A DNA stretch of 11,801 nucleotides from CAMFTQ01 sp051881615 (GTDB lineage: Bacteria > Bacillota > Clostridia > Oscillospirales > Acutalibacteraceae), in the NCBI GenBank assembly GCA_051881615.1, contig JBJEQF010000017.1, forward strand, positions 1-11,801, read 5' to 3'. The notes below the pieces were generated by a model, which worked only from the letters and a program-made list of their open reading frames with translations, was not told the origin of the DNA and did not search any database. The translations under genes were made by a program, and so were the position numbers. This document shows, in pieces, positions 6,080 to 11,801 of the stretch (its first letter is position 1; each line of letters starts with the position of its first letter).

Positions 6080-6922
6080 ATGGCTCACACTCCTATTGTC
6101 GCTATTATGTATGACTTTGACAGAACTCTCTGCACAAAGGAAATGCAGGATTACCGATTTATTCCGGGACTCGGTATGAACGCAGGCGAGTTCTGGGATG
6201 AGGCAAACAGAATAGGCGAACAGGAAAATATGGACAGCACTCTGGCGTATCTTTATACAATGGTAAAGCTGTCAAAGGACAAAAATATTCCGATTAAACG
6301 GCAAAACCTTGTTGAACAGGGCAGCTCTGTTGAATTTTTTGACGGAGTTATGGAGTGGTTTGACAGAATAAACGAATACGGAAAAGAACAGGGAGTTGCG
6401 GTTGAGCATTACATAATCTCCTCGGGACTTAAGGAAATTATAGAGGGTACGCCGATTAGCAAGAATTTTACAAGGATTTTTGCCTGTGAGTTTTTGTATG
6501 ATGAAAACGGCAACGCAGTCTGGCTCAAAACTGCCGTAAACTACACAAACAAAACACAGTTTGTTTACAGAATAAACAAGGGTGTGCTTGACGTATCAAA
6601 CGACAGCGACCTAAACCGTTCAATGCCCGAGGACAGCAAGCGAATACCCTTTAACAATATGATTTATATAGGCGACGGTCTTTCTGACGTACCCTGTATG
6701 AAAATGATGAAATCCTACGGCGGTAAGGCAATAGCAGTTTATCAGCACCGTGACAAAAAGGTTGAGGAATTATTAAGAAAAGGCAGAGTTGACTATATCT
6801 ACCCTGCCGACTACACTCAGGACAGCGGACTTGACAAGACGGTAAAAAATATTTTGAAAAAAATGGCTGTGTCTGATATCCTTTATGAGGAGTATTCAAA
6901 ACAGCTCAGCAGCTTAAAGTAA
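6080..6922 (+). CDS. HAD-superfamily phosphatase (phosphoserine-phosphatase-like)
   Basis: A 280-residue cytoplasmic HAD hydrolase. All catalytic motifs are visible. Motif I is YDFDRTL (11-17), with nucleophile Asp12 and acid/base Asp14. Motif II is the Ser of IISSG (112-116). The motif III Lys is probably Lys158. Motif IV is IGDGLSDVPCMK (197-208), with Asp199 and Asp203 for Mg2+. The roughly 80-residue helical segment after motif I is a C1-type cap, as in SerB-like enzymes. The substrate cannot be read from sequence; the family ranges from phosphoserine to small metabolites, so no specific name is given. The ATG has GAGG eight bases upstream (6068-6071). It shares the promoter of the cyclophilin gene 24 bp upstream and ends at a good terminator, so the two form a complete operon. 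No functional link between a secreted isomerase and a cytoplasmic phosphatase is obvious. Confidence 0.88.
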   Translation: MAHTPIVAIMYDFDRTLCTKEMQDYRFIPGLGMNAGEFWDEANRIGEQENMDSTLAYLYTMVKLSKDKNIPIKRQNLVEQGSSVEFFDGVMEWFDRINEYGKEQGVAVEHYIISSGLKEIIEGTPISKNFTRIFACEFLYDENGNAVWLKTAVNYTNKTQFVYRINKGVLDVSNDSDLNRSMPEDSKRIPFNNMIYIGDGLSDVPCMKMMKSYGGKAIAVYQHRDKKVEELLRKGRVDYIYPADYTQDSGLDKTVKNILKKMAVSDILYEEYSKQLSSLK

Positions 6923-6933
6923 AGCAAATTTTC

Positions 6934-6968
6934 AGGAGCAGACAGCACAGTCTGCTCCTTTGTTTTTA
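6934..6968 (+). terminator. Rho-independent terminator of the cyclophilin/HAD operon
   Basis: A perfect 10-bp stem (AGGAGCAGAC/GTCTGCTCCT, 6934-6943 with 6950-6959) has a 6-nt loop and is followed by a T-rich tail. It starts 11 bp after the HAD stop codon. Confidence 0.93.
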
Positions 6969-7119
6969 TTATTTGATAATGTATAATAATCAGCACTTCA
7001 ACTTTTAAAGGAAAACCACGTGTTTTTTACATCAAATTTAGTTTTTATCACTTGTTTTTACCTCTTTTTTCGCTTTTTGCAGTAACTTTTGACAATATTT
7101 ATTTATTTTTGTTTTTTTG

Positions 7120-7148
7120 TTGATTTATAGTTTTACAAATGCTATAAT
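7120..7148 (+). promoter_or_regulatory. Promoter of the flippase-like/glycosyltransferase operon
   Basis: TTGATT (7120-7125, 4/6) is followed by a 17-bp spacer and a perfect TATAAT (7143-7148). The predicted start is near 7155, giving a leader of about 49 nt. The upstream stretch 6970-7119 is very T-rich and holds no gene. Confidence 0.82.
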
Positions 7149-7203
7149 CGTAGTGTTTGAATATGTCTGAATCTCATTTACATATTATGAAAAAAGAGGT
7201 ATT

Positions 7204-8358
7204 ATGAAAAAGAAAAATATAGGCAGCATTATTTTTAATGCCATAGTTTTAATTGTTTGCATAAGCCTTGTCATTTACTTTATTTTTTCAAAGGACGGAC
7301 TAAGGGATCTTTTGTCAAGTTCACAGGGCATCAACCTTTTCTGGCTATTTCTGGCTGCCGTTTGCCATATGTGCAACTCACTTATGGACTCACTGCTCAC
7401 GTGGCAGTTTATTCGTTACAAATACAAAAATGTGCGCTTTTTTGACGCTATGAAGGTCGCTATGGTCGGTCACTTTTTCAGTGCCGTTACTCCCGGTGCT
7501 TCCGGCGGACAGCCTATGCAGGTGTACTCAATGGCAAAAATGAACATTGATGTCGGCTACGGTACGGCGATTATGTTCCAGAAATTCCTTGTTTATCAGG
7601 TTACGGCTACGCTCTACAGCCTTGTTGCGTTTCTGATAAATATGGACTTTATCTTCACTGCTATTAACGCAGGAGCTGTGTGGGTATTCGTAATACTCGG
7701 TCTTTTGTCACAGCTTATTGTAATGGCTCTGCTTGTCATTGTCTGCTACTGCCCAAAGCCTACCGAAAAGCTTATTGCTTTAACTGAAAAGCTGATGAAA
7801 AAGCTTAAATTTAAAAATGTAGATCAGAAAATGAAATCCGCAAGAGGACAGGTAAAGCTGTTCCACAAATACAACAAAAACCTTAACAAGGACGCAAAGC
7901 TGATGGTTAAGGCTTTTATTGAGCAGTTTATTCTTATATCCTTCGGCTTTGCTGTACCGTACTGCATTTACCGCAGCTTAAATCTTGAGGGTGCAACGCT
8001 TTTGCAGATGATAAGCTCGCAGTCGTTTGTAACGATGATTTCATCTATGATTCCTCTCCCCGGTGCCTCGGGTGCGGCAGAGTACAGCTTTTCGCTGTTC
8101 TTCGGCTGCTTCTTTACAGCTGCCACTATGAAGTCTGCAATTTTGCTGTGGAGATGTATTACATACTACGGCACGATTTTCGTGTGCGCTCCCTTTGCGC
8201 TTATTACAAAGGGACACGGCAAGTCGATTACGAAAATTGCCGAAACTATGCAGGAAAGCACAGAAGAGCTTATGCAGGACTTAGAAAATGAGGAAAACAA
8301 AATAAGCAATACAACAACCGAATCGGAAGAAAAAGAAACAATTTGTAAAAAGATTTGA
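7204..8358 (+). CDS. UPF0104 / LPG-synthase-TM family integral membrane protein (flippase-like)
   Basis: A 384-residue polytopic membrane protein of the YbhN/AglD/MprF-transmembrane type (UPF0104, lysylphosphatidylglycerol synthase TM region). Hydrophobic segments lie at about 8-28, 44-65, 120-148, 158-182, 236-256, 265-285, 292-310 and 318-336. Two family signatures are clear: GHFFSAVTPGASGGQPMQVY (89-108) and the related MIPLPGASGAAEYSF (282-296), both with P-G-A-S-G. The aminoacyl-transferase domain of full MprF is absent, so lipid lysylation is unlikely. The protein ends in a charged tail of about 45 residues, very rich in Glu. Some relatives are thought to move or modify lipid-linked substrates; that role is inferred here. 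AAGAGG precedes the ATG by four to five bases. The glycosyltransferase gene follows after 23 bp and is co-transcribed. Confidence 0.9.
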   Translation: MKKKNIGSIIFNAIVLIVCISLVIYFIFSKDGLRDLLSSSQGINLFWLFLAAVCHMCNSLMDSLLTWQFIRYKYKNVRFFDAMKVAMVGHFFSAVTPGASGGQPMQVYSMAKMNIDVGYGTAIMFQKFLVYQVTATLYSLVAFLINMDFIFTAINAGAVWVFVILGLLSQLIVMALLVIVCYCPKPTEKLIALTEKLMKKLKFKNVDQKMKSARGQVKLFHKYNKNLNKDAKLMVKAFIEQFILISFGFAVPYCIYRSLNLEGATLLQMISSQSFVTMISSMIPLPGASGAAEYSFSLFFGCFFTAATMKSAILLWRCITYYGTIFVCAPFALITKGHGKSITKIAETMQESTEELMQDLENEENKISNTTTESEEKETICKKI

Positions 8359-8381
8359 TTCTTTCAAGGGGTGAAAATAAA

Positions 8382-9419
8382 TTGAATAACGCTCCAAAGG
8401 TAAGCGTGATTGTACCATGCTATAATGTAGAGGAATATCTGACAGCGTGTCTGGAATCTGTTGAAAATCAGACGTTTAAGGATTTTGAGGTTATTATTAT
8501 TAACGACGGCAGTACCGACTCTTCCGGAGTGATTGCAAAGAAGTTTACTGAAAAAAATGCAAATTTCAGATATTACGAAACGGAAAACAGAGGTCTGTGC
8601 TTAGCCAGAAATTACGGCATAGATTTGTCACAGGGCGAATTTCTCGCATTTATCGACAGTGACGACACCATTTCGCCGTATTTTATTGAAAAGCTTTATA
8701 ATGCCGCTGTCAGCGCAGACGCTGATATCGCCTGCTGTAACTATAACAAATATTATAGCAAGGACAATAAATATTACGAGATTAAATTCAGAAAGCAAAA
8801 GCCGGGCGATTATACAAACATTCGTATGATGAAGCTTCTGCTCAACGACTGGACTGTTCGTTCCTACGTATGGAACAAGCTTTACAGAAGATCTCTTTTT
8901 ACGGATAACGGTCTGTATTTTCCCGACCCGAATGTATTTTTTGAGGATATTCCTACCGTATTTCAAGCCGCCTACTATTCCAAAAAAATTACGGCTATCC
9001 CCGACACTCTGTATAATTACTCTATCAGGCCAAACAGCATAATGACAACGCATAACGTTAAAAAATACAATGATTATGCTCTGGCGTACTATTTTTGTCA
9101 CGATTTTGCAAGAGAAAAAGGTCTGCTCAGAAAGCTTACACCAAACTTTTTAAAGACAGTCGGCTTTGTGTATTGCGCTAACTGGTACAAGGTGGTTTCA
9201 ATGCATTTTACTGAAAAAAGACCGAGAGGACTAATCAAGAACCTTAATGCTGTGGCAAAAACTATTTTCAGAGCATATTTCAGCAAAAAGCCGTTTTTGG
9301 TTGACGGCGGCGTCCCCTACCCTATTAAAAATCCCGAATGTTTTTTGAAAACAGAGCAGTATTGCACAGAGCCTTTACAGCAGTCTGAAAATTTAAAAAA
9401 AGAAAAAGTTAAGCAGTGA
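8382..9419 (+). CDS. Family 2 glycosyltransferase
   Basis: A 345-residue GT-A fold glycosyltransferase that should transfer a nucleotide-activated sugar to an acceptor at the cytoplasmic face. Hallmarks are VSVIVPCYNVEEYL (7-20), NDGSTD (41-46) for nucleotide binding, LARNYG (74-79) and the IDSDD metal-binding motif (91-95). A WNKLYRRSLF stretch and an F-E-D-I motif, the likely catalytic acid region, lie in the second half. The C-terminal 90 residues are basic and unassigned; no membrane segment is evident. I start it at TTG 8382, which follows AAGGGGTG by about eight bases. An upstream in-frame TTG at 8355 overlaps the previous gene and has no ribosome binding site. It lies behind the flippase-like membrane gene, so an envelope glycolipid or polysaccharide product is likely. 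Donor and acceptor are unknown. Confidence 0.92.
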   Translation: MNNAPKVSVIVPCYNVEEYLTACLESVENQTFKDFEVIIINDGSTDSSGVIAKKFTEKNANFRYYETENRGLCLARNYGIDLSQGEFLAFIDSDDTISPYFIEKLYNAAVSADADIACCNYNKYYSKDNKYYEIKFRKQKPGDYTNIRMMKLLLNDWTVRSYVWNKLYRRSLFTDNGLYFPDPNVFFEDIPTVFQAAYYSKKITAIPDTLYNYSIRPNSIMTTHNVKKYNDYALAYYFCHDFAREKGLLRKLTPNFLKTVGFVYCANWYKVVSMHFTEKRPRGLIKNLNAVAKTIFRAYFSKKPFLVDGGVPYPIKNPECFLKTEQYCTEPLQQSENLKKEKVKQ

Positions 9420-9439
9420 CGGCATCGTCACTGCTTTTT
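9411..9439 (+). terminator. Rho-independent terminator of the glycosyltransferase operon
   Basis: A perfect 11-bp stem (AAGCAGTGACG/CGTCACTGCTT, 9411-9421 with 9426-9436) has a GCAT loop, and its 3' arm runs into five T (9435-9439). The stop codon TGA of the glycosyltransferase lies inside the left arm, so coding and termination signals overlap. Confidence 0.95.
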
Positions 9440-9524
9440 GACTGTTTGTCAATAGTCGGGGGCAATCCGAAAAACAGAAAGAATATACTATAGCATAAAC
9501 CCATAATATGTTACTGTAGGACTA

Positions 9525-9553
9525 TTTACTTTTATGCTTTTGTGTGGTAAAAT
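9525..9553 (+). promoter_or_regulatory. Candidate promoter of the yerC/methyltransferase/hslO group
   Basis: TTTACT (9525-9530, 4/6) is followed by a 17-bp spacer and TAAAAT (9548-9553, 5/6) with an upstream TGG, giving an extended -10. The predicted start is near 9560. A second -10-like TATACT at 9564-9569 lacks a good -35. The leader up to 9633 contains a weak AGTGC/GCACT hairpin. Confidence 0.55.
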
Positions 9554-9633
9554 TTTAGTGCGTTATACTATTAAAGCGGTAAAGTGCAGTCTTTTCGGCA
9601 CTGTCACGCAAAAGTGAAAGGTATGGTTATAAA

Positions 9634-9936
9634 ATGAACCCAAAGTTAAAGGATGAATATGTCGATTTTTTATTCAAGGCTATTTTGTCGCTTGAAACAG
9701 AGGAGGAATGCTACAGATTTTTTGAGGACTTATGCACGCTCCCCGAAATAAAGGCAATGTCACAGCGACTTGTTGTGGCAAAAATGCTCTCTGAAAAGCG
9801 AGTTTACAGTGAAATTGTAGCAAAAACAGGAGCGTCAACTACTACTATCAGCCGTGTAAACAGAGCGTTCTCGAATGACTGCGACGGATATATGCTTGCT
9901 TTTAAAAAGATGGCAGAAAAGGAAAATCAGCAATGA
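9634..9936 (+). CDS. YerC/YecD-family TrpR-like DNA-binding protein
   Basis: A 100-residue all-helical protein matching the YerC/YecD family, which is related to the Trp repressor. Typical features are an N-terminal helical stretch, the LPEIKAMSQRLVVAKML segment (36-52) and a helix-turn-helix near 56-78 (Y-S-E-I-V-A-K-T-G-A-S-T-T-T-I-S-R-V-N-R). Length is normal for the family. Its targets and ligand are unknown; tryptophan binding should not be assumed. The stop overlaps the methyltransferase start as ATGA, so the two are coupled. The start at 9634 lies 12 bases after AAAGG, a wide spacing, and no better in-frame start exists. It may control its own operon, but no operator is obvious. Confidence 0.88.
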   Translation: MNPKLKDEYVDFLFKAILSLETEEECYRFFEDLCTLPEIKAMSQRLVVAKMLSEKRVYSEIVAKTGASTTTISRVNRAFSNDCDGYMLAFKKMAEKENQQ

Positions 9937-10673
9937 AAGCATACACTGCCTTTGCCGATTTTTATGACGGACTGACTGCGAATGTAGATTACAAGAGCCG
10001 TGCCGACTATATTGAACGACTGCTTGCTCATCATAAGCACGATTTCGGTCTGTGCGTTGACCTTGCCTGCGGAACAGGCTCACTCACGATTGAGCTTGCA
10101 AAGCGTGGTGTGGATATCTACGGCATTGACGGCTCGTCACAAATGCTGTCACAGGCACAGATGAAGGCGTATGATGAAGAGCTTTCTGTACTGTTTTTGT
10201 GCCAGAAAATGCAGAGTATAGATTTATACGGCACGGTAGATACCTGTCTGTGTACGCTCGACAGCATAAATCATCTGACAGAGCCTGACTTAGTGCAGAA
10301 AACCTTCGACAGAGTATCGCTGTTTATGAATCCCGGCGGACTTTTTGTTTTTGATGTCAACACCGTTTATAAGCACAAAGAGATTTTGTCGGGTAATACG
10401 TTTGTGTATGATACAGATGATGTTTACTGCGTCTGGCAGAATACTCCCGTCGATGATACGCTTGTAAAAATCGACCTTGACTTTTTTGAATACGACGGCA
10501 AAGCATACCACCGCACAAGCGAAAGCTTTTGTGAACGTGCCTACAGCAACAAACAGCTTTCAGAAATGCTCACAAAGGCTGGCTTTGCGATTGAGGGTAT
10601 GTACGGCGATATGACGCTTGATTTGCCAAAGGAAAACGAGCAAAGAATAATTTACGTTGCAAGAAAGCGGTAA
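9933..10673 (+). CDS. Class I SAM-dependent methyltransferase
   Basis: A 246-residue Rossmann-fold methyltransferase. The N-terminus has the Y-x-x-F-A-x-x-Y-D pattern common in this group (4-12). Motif I is VDLACGTGS (42-50), which binds SAM. The acidic residue at the end of strand 2 is Asp66 in YGIDGS, and LDSINHL (109-115) is the post-II segment typical of YqeM-like enzymes. A GGLFVFDVNT strand (135-144) follows. The C-terminal half is a compact beta-rich substrate region ending in a short basic tail. The substrate is not known; small molecule and protein targets are both possible. AAGGAA lies upstream inside yerC and the start overlaps the yerC stop (ATGA). hslO follows after 46 bp without a terminator, so all three genes probably share a transcript. 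Confidence 0.9.
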   Translation: MKAYTAFADFYDGLTANVDYKSRADYIERLLAHHKHDFGLCVDLACGTGSLTIELAKRGVDIYGIDGSSQMLSQAQMKAYDEELSVLFLCQKMQSIDLYGTVDTCLCTLDSINHLTEPDLVQKTFDRVSLFMNPGGLFVFDVNTVYKHKEILSGNTFVYDTDDVYCVWQNTPVDDTLVKIDLDFFEYDGKAYHRTSESFCERAYSNKQLSEMLTKAGFAIEGMYGDMTLDLPKENEQRIIYVARKR

Positions 10674-10719
10674 TATCGATTTAAAAAGATTCATATAATG
10701 GATACAGAGGAAAAACAGA

Positions 10720-11601
10720 ATGGATAAAATATTAAGATGTATTACAACAGACGGCGCTGTAATGGTATCTGCCATTGACAGCTCCGATATTGTTCATATT
10801 GCAAAGAAAATTCATAAGACAACACCGGCGGCAACAGCGGCACTCGGCAGACTTCTGACAGGTACATCTATGATGGGTGCAATGCTAAAGCAAAAGGACG
10901 CGTCAATAAATCTGCGTATAGCGGCTGACGGACCGTTGGGAGTAGCCATAGCCGTAGCCGACAGCAACGGCAATGTTCGCGGCTATGTAGGCAACGCAAG
11001 CTGTCCTACGGAGCATTACAGTAACGGTAAAATCAACGTAGCAAAGGCGGTAGGCACTGACGGAGTATTAAACGTAATGCGTGACTACGGCACAGGCGAG
11101 CCGTACATAGGTCAGGTTCCGCTTGTAAGCGGTGAAATTGCCGAGGATATTACAAATTACTACGCAACAAGCGAACAGATACCGACAGCCTGCGCACTGG
11201 GCGTGTTAATTGACAGGACTGACGGCGAGGTTTTGTTTGCCGGCGGCTTTTTAATTCAGCTCTTGCCCGGAGCAGATGATACAATCGCCCAAAAGGTTGA
11301 AGAAAACGTTAAAAGGCTTGAGCCTGTGACAACTATGCTTGCAAATGGGATGACGCCGCTTGATATGGCTAAGAAGGCACTTGACGGGTTTGATGTTGAG
11401 GTGCTTGACGAGTACCCTATCCATTATATATGTACGTGCAGTAAAGAAAAAATCGCAGGACTTATAAAAAATATGGGCAAAGAAGAAATTTCTGCGATGA
11501 TAAAAGAGGATAAGGGCGCAAGCGCACACTGTCACTTTTGCAATAAAACCTATAATTTTTCTGAAGAAGAGCTTGAAAAGATGCTCGGCGAGCTTTCGTG
11601 A
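10720..11601 (+). CDS. hslO: Redox-regulated molecular chaperone Hsp33
   Basis: A 293-residue Hsp33 of normal length. This cytosolic chaperone is inactive while its four Cys hold zinc and becomes an unfolding-protein holdase when oxidative stress forms disulfides. The N-terminal domain (about 1-180) shows family stretches such as AALGRLLTGTSMMGAMLK (40-57), GPLGVAIAVADSNGNVRGYVGN (71-92) and the region around ALGVLIDRTDGEVLFAGGF (159-177). The C-terminal zinc centre is intact: C-x-C at Cys238/Cys240 and C-x-x-C at Cys271/Cys274. One extra Cys pair elsewhere (Cys95, Cys158) is not part of the switch. AGAGGA precedes the ATG by about nine bases. It lies behind the methyltransferase in the same direction. 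No clear terminator follows before the tRNA-Val promoter. Confidence 0.97.
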   Translation: MDKILRCITTDGAVMVSAIDSSDIVHIAKKIHKTTPAATAALGRLLTGTSMMGAMLKQKDASINLRIAADGPLGVAIAVADSNGNVRGYVGNASCPTEHYSNGKINVAKAVGTDGVLNVMRDYGTGEPYIGQVPLVSGEIAEDITNYYATSEQIPTACALGVLIDRTDGEVLFAGGFLIQLLPGADDTIAQKVEENVKRLEPVTTMLANGMTPLDMAKKALDGFDVEVLDEYPIHYICTCSKEKIAGLIKNMGKEEISAMIKEDKGASAHCHFCNKTYNFSEEELEKMLGELS

Positions 11602-11686
11602 GCATTTAAGAAAGTCAGTAAACATCGCAACTTTTGAAACGTATTGGAGCATTGAAAAAATTTTTAAAAAAGTTTCAAAAAAAGTA

Positions 11687-11715
11687 TTGACTTTTCTTAA
11701 GGTCTGTAGTATTAT
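11687..11715 (+). promoter_or_regulatory. Promoter of tRNA-Val with A/T-tract upstream region
   Basis: TTGACT (11687-11692, 5/6) is followed by a 17-bp spacer and TATTAT (11710-11715, 5/6). Runs of A and T just upstream (about 11653-11685) look like an UP element, as expected for stable-RNA genes. A 9-bp inverted pair TTTTGAAAC/GTTTCAAAA (11632-11640, 11672-11680) flanks part of this region. Confidence 0.82.
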
Positions 11716-11721
11716 AATACC

Positions 11722-11744
11722 TGTCGCTGATACACAGAGCGACA
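11722..11744 (+). other. Small hairpin in the tRNA-Val leader
   Basis: A 7-bp perfect inverted repeat, TGTCGCT/AGCGACA, has a 9-nt loop and starts at about the predicted transcription start, four bases before the tRNA. It may help 5' end processing or may be chance. It has no T-run, so it is not a terminator. Confidence 0.4.
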
Positions 11745-11748
11745 ACGT

Positions 11749-11801
11749 GGGAGCATAGCTCAGCTGGGAGAGCATCTGCCTTACAAGCAGAGGGTCACAG
11801 G
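11749..11801 (+). tRNA. tRNA-Val (anticodon TAC), truncated by the window end
   Basis: The first 53 nt are present. They comprise the 5' acceptor strand GGGAGCA, TA, D-arm GCTC/GAGC, anticodon stem TCTGC/GCAGA with loop CTTACAA (anticodon TAC), variable loop GGGTC and the first half of the T-stem ACAGG. The 3' T-stem, acceptor strand and CCA lie beyond the window. More tRNAs may follow. Confidence 0.93.

Noticed and set aside
7018..7023. CACGTG palindrome in the spacer before the flippase-like gene
   Set aside because: A single 6-bp palindrome is expected by chance, with no longer dyad around it.
8628..9101. Minus-strand frame of 157 codons
   Set aside because: It is antisense to the well-supported glycosyltransferase, with no start signals.
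9623..9637. Four-codon mini-frame overlapping the yerC start as ATGA
   Set aside because: The purine-rich site is only one base from its ATG, too close for initiation, and the peptide has no regulatory codon pattern.
10694..10699. TATAAT before hslO that could be a separate promoter
   Set aside because: No -35-like hexamer is found at 16-18 bp, and the start would leave almost no leader before the ribosome binding site. Readthrough from the methyltransferase is simpler.
11251..11775. Minus-strand frame of 174 codons
   Set aside because: It is antisense to the conserved zinc-binding end of hslO and crosses the tRNA-Val promoter and the start of the tRNA.
1..11801. CRISPR array, transposase, phage or toxin-antitoxin genes
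   Set aside because: I looked on both strands and found no regularly spaced repeats and no protein with signatures of these systems.

Overview
The window looks like chromosomal DNA from a low-GC, Gram-positive, endospore-forming member of the Clostridia (Bacillota). Supporting signs are a clear sporulation sigma factor SigG, strong purine-rich Shine-Dalgarno sequences, TTG start codons, sigma-A type promoters and A/T-rich spacers. A gut Oscillospiraceae/Ruminococcus-like host is my guess from general feel only. Most of the window is housekeeping or core accessory sequence. I see no phage, transposase, CRISPR array or toxin-antitoxin locus.

Layout. Positions 1-803 (minus strand): a TetR-family repressor with its promoter and a likely operator, translationally coupled (ATGA) to a membrane protein cut off by the window edge. 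Positions 804-1315: an A/T-rich spacer, then tRNA-Pro(TGG) on the minus strand with a consensus promoter and a terminator. Positions 1316-1801: a long gene-free stretch holding two related dyads, a 139-bp element with 9-bp inverted ends and a short 11-bp-period tandem repeat. Positions 1802-4963 (minus strand): sigG, rmuC and a three-S1-domain RNA-binding protein. rmuC and the S1 gene each have their own promoter-like sequence. A strong hairpin between rmuC and sigG buries the sigG ribosome binding site.

Positions 5043-5126 form a divergent promoter region. Positions 5189-6968 (plus strand): a two-gene operon of a secreted cyclophilin-type lipoprotein and a HAD-family phosphatase, closed by a terminator. 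Positions 7120-9439 (plus strand): a promoter, a UPF0104/LPG-synthase-TM membrane protein, a family-2 glycosyltransferase and a terminator, probably an envelope glycoconjugate or glycolipid operon. Positions 9525-11601 (plus strand): a YerC/YecD TrpR-like repressor overlapping a SAM methyltransferase, followed by the redox chaperone Hsp33 (hslO). Positions 11687-11801: a promoter and the 5' two thirds of tRNA-Val(TAC), running off the end.

I did not find a convincing new multi-gene system. The points most worth a second look are the sigG leader hairpin (a combined terminator and RBS-masking structure), the 139-bp palindrome-ended intergenic element, the paired dyads around 1470-1543 and the flippase-like/glycosyltransferase pair.
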